From assembly GCF_040115645.1 (NCBI RefSeq), contig NC_089561.1:2418001-2482000 (forward strand): DNA of 64,000 bases, given 5' to 3'. A program made the translations under genes and the position numbers. This document shows, one piece after another, positions 49,501 to 61,312 of this stretch (the stretch's first letter is position 1; every line of letters begins with the position of its first letter). Origin of the DNA: Euwallacea fornicatus (Eukaryota > Arthropoda > Insecta > Coleoptera > Curculionidae). A model generated the notes under the pieces. It made no database searches and was not told the origin of the DNA. It worked only from the letters and a program-made list of their open reading frames with translations.

Positions 49501-52322
49501 CGTGAGACTCAAAGAGCCTGGAAGAGACAGGTTATTCTATTTAAGGAAAGAACGAGTTGATTTCATTTAATTCCGCATTTCGGACGATATCTTCAAGACA
49601 ACAAAGTAATGTTTCGAAGTACCTTAAACTCTCCCCGCGGAGTAATCCAGTGAAAACCTATATGAGTAGAAGTTTCCTGGAGGTAGCAAGTCAGTTTTAG
49701 TGTTTCGCCTTCATCTGTATGATTGTTGGACTCGTCCTGGATATATGGAGAAGGCAGAAATTCCCTGGCAGCTAAAGACACCCGACATTTAACCAAGTGC
49801 AATCTACTGTGTAGTTGTTAGTGAAGCTACAAGCGTTTGATTAACTGGATTTACAGTAAGGGTCGTATACAAAAAGCACACAGTTCATATGCTCCTCCAC
49901 CGGAAATATCTTTATTTACTTACTGCCAACTTCAACGTACAACGACTTTTCAATTAAATTGTTACTTTGGGGTAGTCGAAAGAAGCAAAAGTACGGTCCT
50001 TGTAATTTAGGGCGAGCCACCCAAAACGTAAATCCAGTTTTCGGGTTATAAGAATCAGAAATTATCTGAAAATTAAATCGTTCAACTCAGAGTGATTTAA
50101 AATAACTAAAGGCAATTAACATTCAACAACAAACGATAAGTTTTGATCAAATATTTGCCTTCAACTACGTATTGTCGTATGTTATGGCAGGAGATCTACG
50201 TGGTTTATACGTCTCTACAAGGCCAAGTAAATCTCTGTGTCGGTCTTTCGACGAATCTCTTGAAAGCCATAAGCTGCTCGTCAGATCGAACTTACATTTT
50301 TATCCAATTGTTTCAAATTCCAAATCTATATCTTGCCCTTAGTTACTTTACTAACTTCAGGCAACTAAGCTACTCATCATGCCTTGAAAACTACATACAC
50401 TCAATGCTGACTATAACCAATATGCTCCTTTCTATAATCCCTTTTCGGAAGCTACACATGAACATATCTTCACCCTTGCCCTTGGTAATGTTCAGCAGAA
50501 AGCCCTTTCGGGGGTTGAAGATGTGGGCGACCTGCGGGTCAGGTTTCTTATTGCAAGAGTAAATTTTGTTGCAAGCTAACACGACCCTCAAGAGACCACA
50601 TTCATATCAAGTTCCTCTACCTTAGACTTACAATTTCGTCCTCATAACTTCTCAGAGTCACCTCGATATCCTTGGAGGTCGGTCTGCATGGAATTGTAGT
50701 TTCTTCGTTCTGTACTGCATAGTGCAGTTTATAGTTGTCTTCTACGGACAAATGATCGCTATCTGCATAGACCAAAGTTTAGCAACGTTTTTGGTATTTT
50801 AGTAAAGGAAGAACCCACCATTCACATACAAATAAATCCGGTCGAAGTCCTCGCTATCCGCAGAATAGCAGGTATAATAGCCCACATATGGGTAGGACAT
50901 GTTTTTGATCTGCAATATGGACTCGAACGCCCCAGACTGCTCATTTGTGATGGTGCTGAAGTTGGTCCAATCCAGTTTAAGCTCCTTATTTTTTAGTTTA
51001 AATTTCAGATTCAAAGGAATAATTCAGCAACTTACTGAGGCCTGCGGATAAGCCCATTTCAATGGATGAGAACCCCTGCATGTTATGTTATAGTCAGCTC
51101 CTGAGCGGATTAACGGATCATCTTCTGAGCCGATTTTGTTGAGTATCGTGAGTGGGGAATTTGTGTCTACAAGATATCCTAAAACCCAAATTATTTGGGA
51201 GTGATAAGAATTGTAAAATGTGTGGTGATGTGAGTATTTTATCTGCGAACGAACTCGCCACTTCCTGCCCTGTATCTCTTTCCGGTGTAAACAAAAAGCG
51301 AAGCAAAATGTTGATATTAATTGTCCCCATCCCTATGTTTAATGTATGCAAATACAGTTGCTCAAAGATTACGACGTGGTGAGTAGTTGGGGATTTTTCA
51401 GTAACGATAAACTGAAGAACAAGAATCATGCATTTTTGCGTGTTCTTCCTCTTTCTACTGACGAAGCGTCCACCAAGTCGATAATCTTTATTAAAAACCA
51501 TTTGTGAAAATCACCACTGAGAGGATTCATTAAGGGAGCAGATTAGTGTTTTACACCCTATTTTCAGCCTTATCTGAAATATTAACGTAACGATTTTTTC
51601 TTAAAATTCCATCCAAAAGCTGAATTTTGAGGTTTATTGTAAATGCAAGTATCGATTTGACCGCCAACAGTTGGGACGAAGACCGAGTCGCTATTTATAC
51701 GTACTTGTCCAATCTTAGGGAGGAATTTGTTGATTCATGAAAACTGCATTCGCCATTTCGTACAGAACTTTCTCACATAGAAAATTTATAATCATAGCTT
51801 TTGGAGAGAAACTAGTAGTTCTAGAGCTTCGTATGCAATTTACGTGAGGAGGCAGAAATTTTTTTACTTTCAAAGAAGTAAAAGATCATGGAGTGTGAAA
51901 ACTTTGAACGCAATTTTTTTCCCATTAATCGCACTAGGTGATGGAGTAATTTGAGGTAAATTCCCACTTTTGGTTGAACAAGTGTATCATTGTGTAAGAA
52001 TATCACGTTGGGAATATACGCGGGATTCTGAGAAAAGCCTTGTATATTGAGTTTTATGATAATCCATCACAATATTTGCCTTTACTTTGTAATCTTCTCA
52101 GTATATCAGCACATAAATGAATTACTATTCCGGTGTATTTGAGGACTCATTTAAACCTGTTATAGATAAATTCGAATATGAGATAAATAATATGGTTTAT
52201 ATCAAAACAGAAGGCGATCCCAAACGCGGAAATCGTATAGGATAACTTCAATCTAATTTTGTTTGCTTACCATGATCAACTGCCACCAAAGTTACCATCA
52301 AGACCACATGCAGCGAATTCAT
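43511..52322 (-). CDS. Pvr: Pvr-like receptor tyrosine kinase, copy B
   Basis: Tandem paralogue of copy A, complete here. Exons, 5' to 3': 52322-52271 (signal peptide), 51178-51036, 50984-50819, 50762-50632, then 50531-50399 or 50065-49924, 49771-49623, 48888-48693, 48641-48518, 48460-48261, 48207-48029, 47816-47663, 47601-47434, 47379-47224, 47169-47042, 46990-46831, 45909-45797 (membrane helix), 45745-45595, 45538-45314, 45268-45100, 45050-44977, 44923-44640, 44585-44374, 44317-44212, 44073-43815, 43767-43511. With 50065-49924 it closes at 1365 aa. Seen: signal peptide ([13 protein letters not shown]), about seven Ig-like domains, one membrane helix, and a kinase with [18 protein letters not shown] and DFG, plus a short kinase insert. 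The tail has YLKM, YLAM and YLDM. The intron before the membrane exon carries a dead mariner. Exon phases match copy A; copy A has one fewer intron in Ig domain 6 and in the tail. Confidence 0.93.
45963..46705 (-). mobile_element. Dead mariner-like element in a Pvr-B intron
   Basis: Imperfect inverted ends of about 100 bp (GGATGTTTCAAAAAGGTG on the left; GGAGGTTTCAAAGAGGTG read inward from the right). On the minus strand, transposase relics are legible: [13 protein letters not shown] followed by two stops, then [10 protein letters not shown] in a shifted frame. These are the second and third catalytic-acid regions of a mariner-type transposase. It is short and frameshifted, so inactive. Confidence 0.75.
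49924..50065 (-). other. Pvr-B alternative exon 5b (Ig domain 2, version b)
   Basis: Encodes [14 protein letters not shown] ... [10 protein letters not shown]; 142 bp, phase 0 to phase 1, with donor GTAAGT. It is the counterpart of copy A exon 4b, with the same PKTGFTF core. Joins in frame to exon 49771-49623. Confidence 0.7.
50399..50531 (-). other. Pvr-B alternative exon 5a (Ig domain 2, version a)
   Basis: Encodes [16 protein letters not shown] ... [10 protein letters not shown]. The phase-0 acceptor is either at 50531 (CCCGCAG) or 15 bp upstream at 50546; both keep the frame. It ends in phase 1 with donor GTATGT. It is the counterpart of copy A exon 4a. Confidence 0.6.
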
Positions 52323-52823
52323 ATCTTATACAAGGCAAAACCGCATTTACATAATTTGTAAAAATCCCGCTCAGTGTTTGAATGATTATCGCGAGAAACT
52401 ACAAAACCACAAAATCATAAGTCGATATACTCTAGTGCGCATATGAAGCTGTACTAATTGGCTTGGATACTTTATCATTAAGGCGACAGATTCACAGAAC
52501 ATTCTGCTAAGTTCTTATCGGTGTTATCAAATGCAGTGTAAAAATATATATTTATTATGAGTTTGTGAAAAGGGTCTGACAGCACGGGGAAAATTTACCT
52601 AAGTGTAGTAGATATTATTTTTTTAGTGCTCATGCCTTGTCATTAAGTGTCCTTTTGAGGAAAATAAGACGTTTAAAATATGATTGGTACCGCTTAAAAA
52701 TCGCTATACACGGTGTCCCCTTTTGGCGCTCATCGATGGGAATCGTGATAACTATAAGAGATACACGGCTCGTTAAATTAGGACAAAGCTAAGCAACATG
52801 GAGTTCGAGAAAATGCCGGTATA
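52323..52823. other. 5' flank of Pvr-B
   Basis: No gene seen. The stretch from about 52708 to 52823 has a repeat-like look and may be the edge of the mobile element that contains the palindrome. Confidence 0.4.
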
Positions 52824-55364
52824 AAAGGCCGTGTACGGTTAAGGGGTCAGTTCGGCCCCCACGGGGGATCGATTTGAAATTTTTACCAATTGTTCCTATC
52901 ATTCAAAGGACTTACCCCATAAAATTTCAACTTCCTAAGTCTCACCCTTTAAGAGTAGGACGGGGTTGGGAGTGAAAACTTTAAAACGTCATATCTCGGG
53001 AACTATTCATCGTACAGCATGGGGTAAAATGGTGCGTCCTTCAGTAAGCACCTTCTTATTTTCATATACTTGCAGATTTATCGGTTGATGCCAAAGGGCC
53101 GAAATAAAAAAAAAAAAAAAAAAACTTAGGTAATTTTAGGGGAGTTTGCATTTTGGTACACTAACCATTTTTGCACACTGTGTAGAGGACCTCTCGAAGT
53201 ATCTACCCACAAAAAATCAGATTTGTACTAAATTCAGTATTTGAGATATAACGATTCAAAGTATAGGTATACAGGGTTATTCACGCTATACGGCGCTGAA
53301 TATTGTGGCTAAAATACGAGGCTTTCAAAAGGTTTCACTTTTGGGCTATATGGGGATCTATTATGGTTATTTTTTTAAATTATTTTTATATTATACAGGG
53401 TGTCCGAAAAGCTCTAAAAGTATCAAAGTTGTGTTTTTTTTAATGGAACCCCCTGTATATTATTGCATTTTTGGATTCTCCGATCAAAATAAATGTCTGT
53501 TTTAATAAGGTTTACTATACCTAAAACTTAAGGTTTTTTAAATAATTTGAATTTTATCAAAATTTGACCTAATTTTCATGTTTTAAACACTTAAGAAGTA
53601 TTTAAGTTATGAAAGTGTAATTTACAGTGCAGTGTAACAATAGATCATATTTTGTATCCCAATCATGATAAACTTGCCATTTTATACAGAGTGTGCAAAA
53701 ATTAAAACTAATGAAATAAGAACTTTAAGTGACTATAACTTGATTAATTTAAATACAATGCGATATTTTTTTAACTTACCAGGATATGTAATTTTTAATT
53801 ACCTATTGAACGGTATTAAGGTGTTCATCACTAAGTCTTCGCGTTTTTACAGAATACGCTAAATCATTGTTCTTTGCGCCATTTGGTGTTATTTAGTTAA
53901 AAATATCAATGTATAATATCTAGTTACCTATGATATTTCAAAATGTCAGATAATTTATTTAATCTGTCAGTTTAGTCTGCGTAGTTTGTTTTTCAAATTC
54001 AAAATTCGTAGTTGTTTTTTCAAATTTTTAATAAACAATTCTTATGACTTTCTCCAAGAATAAAAATCGTGTCAATACGCTCTTCTTTTGGGTAAATCTT
54101 CATTATAACTATGTAACACCACAACAATATTTCAAATAACAAACAATCTAAGCGTCCAAAATTACGAAAAATAATACCATTTTAGCAAAAACGAAAAACA
54201 AACTACGCAGACTAAACTGACAGATTAAATAAATTATCTGACATTTTGAAATATCATAGGTAACTAGATATTATACATTGATATTTTTAACTAAATAACA
54301 CCAAATGGCGCAAAGAACAATGATTTAGCGTATTCTGTAAAAACGCGAAGACTTAGTGATGAACACCTTAATACCGTTCAATAGGTAATTAAAAATTACA
54401 TATCCTGGTAAGTTAAAAAAATATCGCATTGTATTTAAATTAATCAAGTTATAGTCACTTAAAGTTCTTATTTCATTAGTTTTAATTTTTGCACACTCTG
54501 TATAAAATGGCAAGTTTATCATGATTGGGATACAAAATATGATCTATTGTTACACTGCACTGTAAATTACACTTTCATAACTTAAATACTTCTTAAGTGT
54601 TTAAAACATGAAAATTAGGTCAAATTTTGATAAAATTCAAATTATTTAAAAAACCTTAAGTTTTAGGTATAGTAAACCTTATTAAAACAGACATTTATTT
54701 TGATCGGAGAATCCAAAAATGCAATAATATACAGGGGGTTCCATTAAAAAAAACACAACTTTGATACTTTTAGAGCTTTTCGGACACCCTGTATAATATA
54801 AAAATAATTTAAAAAAATAACCATAATAGATCCCCATATAGCCCAAAAGTGAAACCTTTTGAAAGCCTCGTATTTTAGCCACAATATTCAGCGCCGTATA
54901 GCGTGAATAACCCTGTATACCTATACTTTGAATCGTTATATCTCAAATACTGAATTTAGTACAAATCTGATTTTTTGTGGGTAGATACTTCGAGAGGTCC
55001 TCTACACAGTGTGCAAAAATGGTTAGTGTACCAAAATGCAAACTCCCCTAAAATTACCTAAGTTTTTTTTTTTTTTTTTTTTATTTCGGCCCTTTGGCAT
55101 CAACCGATAAATCTGCAAGTATATGAAAATAAGAAGGTGCTTACTGAAGGACGCACCATTTTACCCCATGCTGTACGATGAATAGTTCCCGAGATATGAC
55201 GTTTTAAAGTTTTCACCCCCAACCCCGTCCTACTCTTAAAGGGTGAGACTTAGGAAGTTGAAATTTTATGGGGTAAGTCCTTTGAATGATAGGAACAATT
55301 GGTAAAAATTTCAAATCGATCCCCCGTGGGTGCCGAATTGACCCCTTAACCGTACACGGCCTTT
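52824..55364. repeat. 2.5-kb near-perfect palindrome (fold-back element)
   Basis: The left arm 52824-53994 (1171 bp) is repeated as its reverse complement at 54193-55364 (1172 bp) around a 198-bp unique centre. Spot comparison shows only a few single-base differences, so the arms are about 99% identical. The arms contain several insect-transposon-like words (e.g. ACAGGGTGTCCGAAAAG). No transposase or target duplication was found. Small open frames occur as mirror pairs and are not taken as genes. It may be a fold-back transposon, a recent inverted duplication, or an assembly artefact. Confidence 0.9.
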
Positions 55365-56596
55365 GGAAAATTCCTTTGACTCGCGGAGATATTGGAAAAA
55401 TTGAATTTTGGAAAAACGTTATTACTTTTTTCTCGCCTTATTGAGCGAGCTAATTCAAAATAATTGACAGTTCATCAGTGCAATGTTTCCTTTTCTACAG
55501 CGTGACGATGTCATTTTTGAAAGAAAACGTTCGGATTTTTGACAGCCATGATCAATTTTGTTTTTGCCCATGAGAGCCATCTCGGTTTTCCATATATTTG
55601 AATTCAATTGTTTTTCCCGATTACTATGACAGATCACGTGTTACGTTTAAATCTGTTATTTGCAAAGAGCGCGTTGGAAATGACATCTATATTTTTGTTT
55701 AACAAAGTTATTTGTGACAGTCAACTTAACGTCACCTACAGCCGCAAATTAATGTAAAATTGTTTTCGAAAATTCTTTTTTAAGTGAAGAATAACGAGAT
55801 ATAAGTTCAGTCGGAAACATGTCAACGACAATATACAGAGTGGCAACAGTCAGCTTGAACTTATTTTCTATTCATTCATAGAAATTGGACCGAGTTTGAC
55901 GCGTTCTGTGAATCTACAGAAAACGACGATGGTTCAAATGGGAGTGAAGTGCAAATTTTATAAGCGGTAAGTCAAATGGGTAAATGGACGGATAGAGGAT
56001 CAAGCATCTCTTACAAGCTCCATAACTAATATAGTAATAAATAATATCTGCAGGGTGTGATCTGATCGCTATGCGATAAACTTTAGATTCATTGAAAAAA
56101 ACAACAACAAAGCAGTCGGTAGTTACATTGAACAACAGATTTCCTTAAAAATGTGGAAGTTGCAACTTTTTGAAACTCCAATTTTTTTACTTCTTCTCTT
56201 TCCAAACTGGCGGTGAGGTTCGCTTTTTTGGAAAAAAAAACCAGCTGAAACCGAGTCTCGTATCAGTGGACATACCTTTAATAAGTATTGGCAGGACGTG
56301 CATGCAGCTAAATCTTTGGGGTAGAAAATTTAACGCAGAGGAAGAAACACAGATACTCAATTCAATCAATTTATTTTTTCTCTATTAACTAAAAATAAAC
56401 TTGTAACACATAAACTTAAATTAAAGAGATTTTCTTTTAAAAAATTCTCTTTGAGAGTTCTTTTCGCTTTGCTGTGATAACCCTCCACATACCCTAATCA
56501 CATGTTACAACACATATTCAGCTTCAAAAAATATCATGTAATCACTTTTAAACAGACAATATTGTAACCGACAACCTGCACTTATTATTTCCTCCT
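55365..56596. other. Intergenic region before the odorant receptor
   Basis: The first part continues the repeat-like sequence beyond the palindrome. No supported gene: the open frames at 55455-55637, 55914-56135 and 56170-56388 have no domain. The last 200 bp are the receptor's 5' flank. Confidence 0.45.
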
Positions 56597-58104
56597 ATGG
56601 TTACCTTTCTAGAATACAAATCCAAGTTCGCTCCATTTACGCCACCTCATAGAAAAGTCTCGAAAATGTTTAAAAATAACAGCAATATCAAATTTTTCAA
56701 ATTCAACATTTTTGTTCTCAAAACCTGCGGCTTATGGCCGAGTAGGCTGAACTACGAATACACCAAAAGCAGATTGCTAAAGGATTCTGTGATGATCTTG
56801 TCTTTATTGCCCTGCTTTTTTCCCATTCTAGCCGATTTTATCAAGCAGTTATACGGTAAGAATTAATTCTGACGCTATATTTAACACATTTTAACAGTTG
56901 ACTTCCTAAAGAAAAAATCCCAAATTTAACCGAGGCCGTGGAGAATATGATAGCCCTAAATTGCCTTATTGGGATGTTTTATATGGTTGTTTGCTTTATT
57001 AGAAACAGGAAAACCATTATGAGACTAATGGTAAAATTCATGTGATTTTTGAATAATTTGAAGACTAAAACTTCTACAATAGATCGCTATAAAGTATTTC
57101 GATCAATATGGGAACCAGTCAATCACCAGAGATGTGGACAATAAGGCGAATTTCCTTAGTAAGATGTTCATGTTTTACGGCATTTTGGGCAATTTTGTTT
57201 ATATGGCTATGCCCCAGTTGAGCGTCCATAGATGCACCGCCAATAGGACCCTTGAGATGATCGAACAGGGAATTCCCTGCGGACTTGTAAAATATACTAA
57301 AATACCTTTTTACCCATAAGGAACTAAATTTGCAGGTGGTTCGCAGTCTTTTTCCATTCAAATTCGACTATTCTCCAGTTTATCAAATAATATTTATCCA
57401 TCAAATCTACACTTGCACCATGGTGTCGGTGATAGTACTGGTGCTCACAATGCTGCTCTGTGGTTTCCTGATGCATATCGTCAATCAGCTTCAAAACCTC
57501 AGAAAGTTCGTCAACAATCTTAACAATTTACCTCAGGAAATATTTCTGAGGCGCTTGATCTGCGCTATAAACTACCACATCGAAATAATCCAGTATATAA
57601 GAGTTTTTATAGTAAAATCATCATAATTTTTTATAGATATTCGCAGCAAACATGCAACGCATTCAGCACGATGTTGTTATTTTACATTTCTTTGACCTCA
57701 GTAGTGCTGAGCGTCCTCTGCTTTGAAGTGATTATGGTGGATGATATTGAGGATTCCGTGAGGTTCACTCTGCATTTATTAGGCTGGCTGGTGATTTTAC
57801 TGTCGATTTGTTATAACGGACAGAAAGTTATTGATACCGTATGCCTAAAAACTTCCTTAATGGAGACTTCTTGTGTATTATTATTACATTACAGAGTACG
57901 CAGATATCTTATGACGTTTACTGTCTCGATTGGTTTATGTATTCTGCAGATGTGCAGAAAAAGATTCAAACTGTGATAATGAGGGCTCAGAAACCTTTGG
58001 TGATGGATGCAGCCGGAATGGGGCTTGTGTCCTTGCCTGCATTTTTGAAGGTTTTACGCAAATTTCAAAAGTATTTAAAGCACAGCGAGCGTTTTAGGTT
58101 CTAA
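56597..58104 (+). CDS. Insect odorant receptor (7TM)
   Basis: Ligand-tuning subunit of an insect odorant-gated cation channel, acting with Orco in the dendrite membrane of olfactory neurons. Exons: 56597-56855, 56912-57030, 57083-57286, 57336-57592, 57637-57838, 57895-58104; phases close to 416 aa. Seen: KTCGLWP near the N-terminus, several hydrophobic helices, and the family C-terminal signature spread over the last exons (GQKVIDTSTQISYDVYCLDW, then AQKPLVMDAAGMGLVSLPAF). Splitting of the C-terminal signature by short introns is typical. The last coding part (KFQKYLKHSERFRF) is longer than usual and may include read-through of an unused donor after FLK (GTTTTA). The start could also be the Met at 56666. 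Ligand unknown. Confidence 0.92.
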
Positions 58105-58344
58105 GTTCTGCATATTCATTTTTCACTTTGCTGCTGAAGATTAAATAAAGCTTTAATGAGCGCATTTTTATCGATTAACCGTGCACGAGGCAAACATATT
58201 CCGGATAAAATGGTGGATTACATTTTTTTTATATCAGTTAATACACTTGCTTGTAAGCTAAAAATAAAGGGTATTTTAGCACAATATCATTCCGAATTTG
58301 ATTAAAAATATCACAATTTAATATCTTATTTTTACACATCGTCA

Positions 58345-61312
58345 TTAAGGGACCATTTCGGTTCCGTTGGCAACAGCGTCCATTTTCTTCTGCCTGGCTC
58401 GAATTTCAAACATTTCGGCCTCCTCCACCGTGTCGGGCAATTTACAATCCAAAGTTTCCGGCAGTTTAAAGCACAAAAGTGCTCCAACTAACGGAATCAC
58501 CCCAAAAATGATCGGGGGGATCCAGGGTTTCACTGTCACCAAAGAGGTCACAAAAGGGGCTACCATTGAGCCTAATCGAGCGCACATGGACGAAGTCCCG
58601 ACACCTATGTTTCTCACCATAGTCGGGAATAGTTCACCGGAGTAAATGTAAACAGTGGGGAAGGATAGAGCAAGTCCAAACATGCCTGAAAATGTAGATA
58701 AAAGAACTTATATGAAATAATACCTCCGCCATTATGTCCACAAAATCGACATTTAAGGCGTCTTCAAACATACCCGCAGTGCTTAAAGTTGACTTAACCC
58801 ATGTGGGTTGATCAGGCACAAACCCGATTAGAATCAAAGAAATGCCAGATAATACATTTGCAGAAATTAAAGTGTTTCTCCTGCCCCAAACTTTGGTGGC
58901 CCAGCAGGCGAATAAAGTGCTCGGAATTTGAATCACTGCTGATAAGGCCACGTTCAAAAATATATTTCCTACGAAAAACTAGTAGTTTCAGGAGCAATTT
59001 AAAACCTTTTTGCCTACCTCCAAGTTGGCCAATAAACTGGGAAACCCCAAAGAAACAAAGCCCGCACACCAGCCAATTAAAGCAGATCGCTATAGTGTAC
59101 ATCCTCATAATTGGTGTTCGGATTAAGTCCATGATTTTGCCCTTGCGGTTATTGATTTGCTCCGAATTGCCCTTATGAGTTAGGTAGTCTGTGACGTCAG
59201 TTCTGATGTTTTTAGTCGGCAATTTGTTGTAATTTGCGGCCTTCTCTAGAACTGCTATAGCCTCCTCTTTCTTTCCGCCTAGATTATTACATTGTTTAAA
59301 TTCATCTGTCAGTATTAGAAATTGGTTCAAGTTACCAGCTAAGAGCCATCTGGGACTCTCAGGCATGACCCAGTAGTAAAATACTAGTAAAAGAGATGGC
59401 AAGGAGATAGCTGTTTGAAAGTACCTCCAATCTCTTAAAAAATAGGAGATTGCCGGCAAGAGCAAATGGCCCAAATTGAAGGGTATTTGGTAAAGGATTC
59501 CCACTACTGTCCTCCATTCAGTGCCTGACCAAAAATTTAAATCATTAACGTCATAGAGCAAAAAAACTTAACTTTATGCTGAACCATTCCTGTAAAGCGT
59601 TGGCACGAAATCATGCATTTCTTCAATAAATGTTTTTGAATAATTGCTACATAAACAATAACAATTAATAGTCGAGTTGATTGCAGTATTTACGTACCAA
59701 TAAGCTCCATTGTCAGCACGAAACTGGTTACCATGGTCCCACCGGTGGCTAGGGCTGCCAAAAAGCGCATAACTAGGAAGAGGGAGAACCATGGAGAAAA
59801 TCCTGCGATTGTTCCGGAAACCGCTTGCAAAATTACTGCCCCTAATAAAGGGAATTTTCGCCCAAATCTAGGAAATAATGTATTTTAATTAGAGCATTAT
59901 CATTAATTAAATAACGGTTCTTTTGTGAAAAGTGTATAGATTAACTAGATTAAATAAAGAGAAGCTGGTCACGGGCTATTACATCTCATCCGTTCAATTG
60001 TGTCGCAAATAATAATTTAAACTGAATGAAAGTATTGATTATGTAGGTACCACTAACCAGTTGAATCTAGGCCACACCTATTTGCCAAAAACCGAGAGAA
60101 TTTAATTAACAATACAAAACATGTCTTTGTTGGTAATGCAGAAATGATTTTCCAATAGAAATTTAACCTGCATAAAAGTTGAGTTAAACCGCCAACTGAG
60201 AAAACGCTTACGCTCATTAAGAGGTAATTAGTCATCATTCTAGTGGCACTAATGTTGTGAATGGTCAAGAATGGTGACCGACAATTGAGCCGGAGAAATT
60301 AATATAAAAGTCTCCTTTTACTTTAGTTCAACGTTCGCTGGATGGATAATTCTTTTCTACATGACTCTAATTTGAGAGTGTAATGACTGTTTGTTCTTGA
60401 AATTTTTAGAGATTAGCGAATATTCAATTTACTTTGGCAGCGAATGTGGTAATAGGAAAAGCCCACCTCGAGTTAAAAACAACGAATAGATACGCTATTT
60501 GGGCAACAGGAAAAATAGAAAATTCCCCGATGTTCTGACGTATTGCGGCAGTATTCTTGACAGGTGGTGACCGACATGTGTGCCCTTATGGTGGATCCAT
60601 TAAATCAACGTAGTTCTTATTAATGTAGGCACTTACTTGTCGGATAAATAGCCGAAAACCATATTGCCAAACAAGATCCCCAACATGGTAATAGTTTGGG
60701 CCAAATCCGCCAAGTATTGTTTGCTGCAAACCAAATCCCATTCCGACTGGATTGTTTCGGAAAAAACTGATCTAAGACAAGATAAACATGAGATGCCCTT
60801 GTGAAAATATTGACAATACAACATTTTGTTATATTGTCTTATTATTAAATCTTTTATCTGAATGAAGATAACAAGGAGTTTATTGTTTAAAACACACTTG
60901 TTGAAATGCTAAATAGAAGAAATTATTTTCCAAACGTTTATAAAAGTTAACTGAATTTGAATAAATGTTAATATCATGTAAATAAATGTTAACTGAATGT
61001 TAAAGAAGTGTTAATAACACGGGAAATCCTCAAACCGGTACCTGTCAAAAGTATGTCTACTACAGTTGGCGGCGCACTTATTCAGCTCGGGATCTGCACA
61101 TTCAAACTCAGTTCTCGGAGCTACGAAAACTATGCTCAACTGATGCCACGCAACTGGAAATTTGACTAAAAATATGGCCAGACATATCCAGATATGCCAC
61201 CTTCCCAGCACTCCGATGGATTTTTGGACTATGTCCACGTGGGGAACACCATCCTTTTGCTGCTGCGGGTCTTTCTCCTTCGTTGGGGGTTGCTCGGTAG
61301 TACCATTTTGCA
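58345..61312 (-). CDS. Organic cation/anion transporter, SLC22 family
   Basis: Major-facilitator membrane transporter for small organic ions such as carnitine, amines or drugs; insect members are often called Orct-like. Exons, 5' to 3': 61312-61042, 60771-60637, 59867-59698, 59524-59336, 59278-59018, 58968-58774, 58685-58345; phases close to 520 aa if one base of the ATG comes from an upstream exon. Seen: first membrane helix (about residue 40), large extracellular loop with paired Cys, motif ILFGNMVFGYLSDKFGRK across a splice junction, PESPRWLL, and LPET near the C-terminus, all standard for SLC22. A 57-bp intron (59335-59279) has no stop and reads through as if coding, so simple ORF calling adds 19 false residues. 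The first coding exon begins TGCAAAATGG after an acceptor. An A-ending exon at 61775 would complete the ATG. Confidence 0.92.

Noticed and set aside
53305..54882. Two pairs of identical 65-66-codon frames
   Set aside because: Mirror copies inside the palindrome arms; no domain or independent support for coding.
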